Below, one piece after another: positions 59,401-64,000 of a stretch of DNA of 64,000 bases. How positions within the stretch are numbered: position 1 is the first letter of the stretch; each line of letters starts with the position of its first letter. The position numbers and the translations under genes are program-made. This DNA comes from Pratylenchus scribneri. Lineage: Eukaryota; Nematoda; Chromadorea; Rhabditida; Pratylenchidae. The stretch covers positions 1-64,000 of the forward strand of contig JAQSEB010000132.1 in the NCBI GenBank assembly GCA_030063045.1, given 5' to 3'. The notes beneath the pieces were generated by a model. That model was not told the origin of the DNA, searched no databases, and saw only the letters and a program-made list of their open reading frames with translations.

Positions 59401-62400
59401 AAAAAGGATTAAAACGTCATCAATAAATAAAGAAAAGAAAATAAATATTTTAAAAATATATTGAATAAAGAATATTTAAGTTCTAATAATTTAGAATAAA
59501 ATATAAACACGGCCAAAATTTTTATAATATTGAAATTTTTGAACATGCATTAATTATGTATTTCGAAATAAATATAATAATTATATAAATTAAACCATAA
59601 ATTTAATTTAAAAATAAAAAAAAAAGCAATAATCTCCGATGAAATATAAAAATATATTAAATTTGAAGAAATTTAAAAATTCAAATTTTTATATTAATTA
59701 AAAATTCCTTACAAATTAATAAAACTCATTAAATTTACAAAATAAAATTTAAAAGAACATAAAAATGAAATGATTCAGGTAAAATATAGAATATCAAAAT
59801 TCATATTGACTTATCTCTGTTATATTTAAAATTAATATTAAAAAATATTAAATATTTTATTATAATGTTTAGAATTACAATTTAAAAGTATAGAGAATGT
59901 GGAGAAATACAATGAAGGTAAGGGCAATTCCATCAAGCGCATGATGCCAATTCTTCTACGTCTAACTTATTATTAAATGAAAATATTAACATGCAATTTT
60001 TTAGGATTTTAATCTGGATTTTTCAGTGAAATCGGCAGCTCCTGTTCAAAAGATGGGCCAATGTAAAGAAAATTAAATTAATTTACTCCATTTATCAAAA
60101 ATAGGGGAAAAAATTTAGTGTATGTTTAGAAGAAAAGATAGAAAAATAATTATTTCTAAATGATAAAATCAATTATTTAAACAAAATATTGAATAAAAAA
60201 ATATTTTATAAATATATACTTGTTAGGAAATTTTAGTAAGAATTTGTCAAATAATTTATTTAAAATATTTTGATTAAAAATGAAATTTGAATTGAATTTT
60301 AAGAAAAATATTAAAAGATGTGAATTATTGGTATTGATAAATAAAATCTTAAAAAGAATAAATTAAAATGAAATTAATTAATATAAAAAATGCATCTTTT
60401 TATAAAAAAATTATTTTTTTAAAAAATTAATGATTTTTAATAAGTAGATATGAAAATATATGCTATATATATCGAGCAAAGAGCAACTATGGAATCTTTC
60501 CTCCAAAAGAGACAAATAATTGTTTTAGCAATTCGGTTCACAACTATGATTGTTAAAACATGCTAAATTCACTTTCTTATTTACATTCATACAAAAGCGA
60601 TGAACATGCTACAAATTTTTTATAGTATAAATATATAAAATAATAAAAAAATTAATTTACAAAAATAACAAAAATTTTCATTTTTAATATAAATTAAAAA
60701 AACAAAGTAAATAAAATTAATATTAATATGTAATGATCTTTTCTTCGAATGTATTTATTTTATTTATTTATAATGATTTTATATGTCATAACTAATAAAA
60801 ATTTTTAAATAAAATCATTTTAAAAATTCATTAGCAATTAAAATATTTTTACTTCTTATTACGATGATTTATTACTTTTCCTACAATTTTTGAAAAAATA
60901 TTTTCTTTCATTTGTCTAATTAAGAATTATTATTTAAAAATATAAATTAATTTTTCAAATAAAATTTTGTCGAATTTGATCTTCATGGTGATCTTTCATT
61001 ATATGTATATACAGCCAACATTTACATGGAAATATTGATTTTGATGTATCTGGACTAGTATACAAAAAAATTAATTTCTAAATATTTTATTAATTTATTA
61101 AAATTTTTATAAATTCAGATTAATAATTCAATAAGAAGAAAAATTTCATTATGTCTTGACATGAATATATTACAGATATTATTTTATTCTACTAAATTAG
61201 CACTTTATTTAAATAATAATACAAAATGGAAGAAAATAAAAAACAATATTTTGCCATTAAAAAATGGAAAAAATGTATTGCAATAACTCTTCAAAAAACA
61301 ATAAAATATGTACAAAAAATGGATAATTTTTACTATGGAAATGATTTTAAATTTTAATATAAAAATATTCAAATAATTTTTATTTTTTATTTTTATTTAA
61401 TGGAATTTCTTCTGTCAGTTGTGATATATTAATTTGTATATTCAACTTTGCTTTTTCAATATCGTATATTATAATTTATATCATGAAATTAATTTATATA
61501 GAGATTATCCTAATCAAAATATTAAATAGAATTTAAATAATTAAATAATAAAATTAAATTTTATAATATAAATAATAATGCATTATTTTATAAATTCATA
61601 AAATAATGATTATCCCAAATCACTATAAACAATATAAAAATAATAATTAAAAAATTAAACAAAAAAAAATCAAATTGCTAATATAATTGAAAAGACACAT
61701 GATGGCAGACATTGATGTCGGCCAAAATGGCGAAAGTTAATGAAATAGATATTAAAAATATTTTTATTTTTAATTTAATTGTTGAATAAATAAATTCTAT
61801 TCCAAATTATGGTTGAAGTTTGGAAAAAATGTAGCTCCAGTAATCTAATTTACCTTGATATTTATATCACAAGTTGCAATGAAAGATAAACATTTAGAGG
61901 ATAATAAAAAATTTAAAATATATTTGCAAATTTCGGTTTATTTAAAATTATCAAAATGCAACCTCGGAGAAACGGAAATCAATTATTTTGATCAACTAAT
62001 TCCAAAGAAATAAATGTGATTAGACCCAAAGATTTAATCGTAGCATCAAAATTTTTATTATATAAATAATGTAAAATTATTATTAAATAAAAATTTATAA
62101 TAAAAAAATACAGAAGTAAATTTTGTAAAAACTTTTTATTTATATGAAAATAAATTTCTATTAAAAATAATTGATAAAAAATAATCTGCAAATTAAATGA
62201 AGAATAAAAAAAAATAAATTTTTCCATTTCTTAAAAAAAATTTTAATTTTTCATGGATTAATCGAAGAGTTTTGCACCAGATAATTGTTTGGAAGCAATA
62301 TGAAAGTTATTTAATAATAATTATGATGAAAGTTATAATTTTATTTCGCTAAAATACGAATTACATTGTAGACCACGTGGAATCGAATTTAATAAATAAT

Positions 62401-64000
62401 TTAAAAATAGGATTATATTAATTAATAATAATTTTATAAAAATTTTTCGCCTTTCATATAAAAATTATTGATAAAAATAAAAATAAAATTTCAAAATTAT
62501 TCATCACTATTTTTAAAATATTAAATTTTAAATTTATTTGTCCCAACAAAACAAATTATTGTTGATATGAAAAAACAACATTTGTCCGCTTATTATCTGG
62601 TTTTTCTCTATAACTTTCTAAATTTCTTGGATGGTTATAAAAATAAAATAAAAATATTATATAATATTGTTTCTTTTTTAAATATCATATTTTTAATATA
62701 ACTCTGATTACTGATCTTGGATGAAAAACGAATAATTTATTATAATGGAGGCTGAGGAGAGATTAAGATACCCTAGAAAAATACAAATATGGAAAAATAG
62801 ATAAAAAAATAATCATAAAAATTAATTAAAAAAAAGATATCCATTTCTAATTTGAAATTTTTTAAGCAAAATAAATATTATTATAATAATAAATCGGAAT
62901 AACAATGAAAAATTTAATAATAAAATATAATTTTAAAATCGAAATGAATAATATATTCATCTAAAAACTATAAGAAATATTATTTGAGAAAAATTTATAT
63001 AATAAAAAATAGATCCAATTTATAGGAATAAAATTTTTTTCATAAATTAATAAAATTTTCTCCAAATTCAATAATTATTTTAGAATTTTCAAATCTGAAT
63101 TTGACTTATTGCGCAATAAATGATAATATACATTAGATTGATTTAATAAAAAGTAAAATATATATTAAAATTAAAAGTAATAAAATAATTTCTTTTAATT
63201 AATTTTAAAATATATTGTTAATTCAAAAATTTTTTTGAAAATGAAAAATTTCTTTATATAATTAGAAAAGTAAAAATATATAAATTTAGAATGCGATCAA
63301 ATAATATTTATTTAACAATCGTTAAAATTTTTAAAATTTATGTAAAAATTACAGACATAAATATTGCTAATTCTTCTTAGATATATTATAATTTCTAAAA
63401 ATCAATATAAACAAACATTTCATCGGCAATAGAGAAATATTTTTTTAATTCTGGATGTTGAATTTATGCCAAATTACATGATGAGTGAAAACTTGATTGT
63501 TTTAGTCTTTCGCGCCCCATCACCATTATTCAATACACTAGATTATTTCGAATAAAACACTCACTTACATTTACTACAACGAAAAATATAAAGAATAAAT
63601 GAATAAAAATATTATAATACGGTGCATCGTGAACATTGATAAATTGGAAAGTGAGAGAAAAAGAAAATTAGGGAAAGTAAAATTAACACAAAAATAAAAT
63701 TTCATTAGCGATATATGAGACAAAAGCAAAAGAATATGAAGGAACCCAAGAACAAATCTAAGATGCTTTCTATTAGATAATATAAGTATTCAGTTTATAG
63801 AAATATTTTGAATATATATATTTTTAAAAATATATTAAATTTTAACAAATTAAGGGCAAAATACCCCAGTGCTTTCGTCCCGACATTATAAACAAGGCTA
63901 TTTTTTCCCCAATTTTAAAATTTGAAAAACAGAAAATTTTAGGATTATATATTCCATATAAATATTCTATGATAAAATTGATTTGCTAAATTAAAAATTT
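56404..64000. other. A+T-rich stretch with sparse islands to the window end
   Basis: No supported gene. Patches lie near 56990-57030, 57230-57290 (22-codon ATG frame 57220-57288, MKIHCEVGDTQWNKIMVNTQ), 57610-57660, 58410-58520, 58980-59070, 59160-59260, 59900-60060, 60475-60600, 61000-61060, 61700-61740 (MMADIDVGQNGES, 61699-61740), 62260-62300, 62350-62390, 62700-62770, 63440-63560, 63620-63770 and 63855-63920. A 13-bp tandem repeat (GAAATTTGAAAAT) lies at about 57128-57160. The minus-strand frame 61979-62227 is not accepted. Confidence 0.5.

Noticed and set aside
1..64000. CRISPR array, bacterial symbiont or mitochondrial DNA
   Set aside because: There are no regularly spaced direct repeats with spacers, no operon-like ORFs with ribosome-binding sites, no recognisable organelle genes, and spliceosomal introns are present.

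Overview
The window looks like nuclear DNA of a eukaryote with an extremely A+T-rich genome. By eye it is well over 80% A+T outside a few islands. A clearly exceeds T, and G slightly exceeds C, on the + strand over most of the 64 kb. The eukaryotic call rests on one well-supported spliced gene (46003-47247). It has five GT...AG introns, four of them only 40-48 nt long, and it reads with the standard genetic code. Such tiny introns fit nematodes and various protists better than most insects or vertebrates. I cannot name the species. Nothing looks bacterial, mitochondrial or CRISPR-like.

Layout. 1-6803 is a direct tandem duplication with a period of about 3.45 kb. Its two copies differ mainly in the length of A or T runs. 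6804-19730 is A+T-rich DNA with scattered short patches of higher G+C. 19731-20557 is a foldback element: a long imperfect inverted repeat with a G+C-rich core, each arm itself built from two related modules. 23875-25480 is an abrupt island of roughly even base composition. It carries a textbook TATA box plus initiator and a 373-codon ORF of unknown function, and it has a palindrome at each edge. 28191-28345 is a 77-bp tandem duplication that runs into a 50-codon ORF. 32105-32329 and 34468-34689 are two copies of one A+T-rich repeat, the second abutting a C-rich island. 45.5-47.8 kb is the only clearly gene-bearing stretch. It holds two exon-like frames, the spliced 305-aa gene, and an 87-codon frame containing a perfect 41-nt hairpin. 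47.8-64 kb returns to A+T-rich DNA with scattered patches.

The recurring theme is the patchiness. Islands of about 50-150 bp, often carrying short open frames, sit every few hundred bases in A-rich filler. They could be exons of long-intron genes, germline coding segments separated by A+T-rich eliminated DNA, or decayed coding debris. Many islands are open in more than one frame, so a frame that looks protein-like is weak evidence here, and I have kept confidence low. No pathway or operon logic can be drawn from this window. Its firm content is one gene, one G+C-rich insert-like unit and several repeats.
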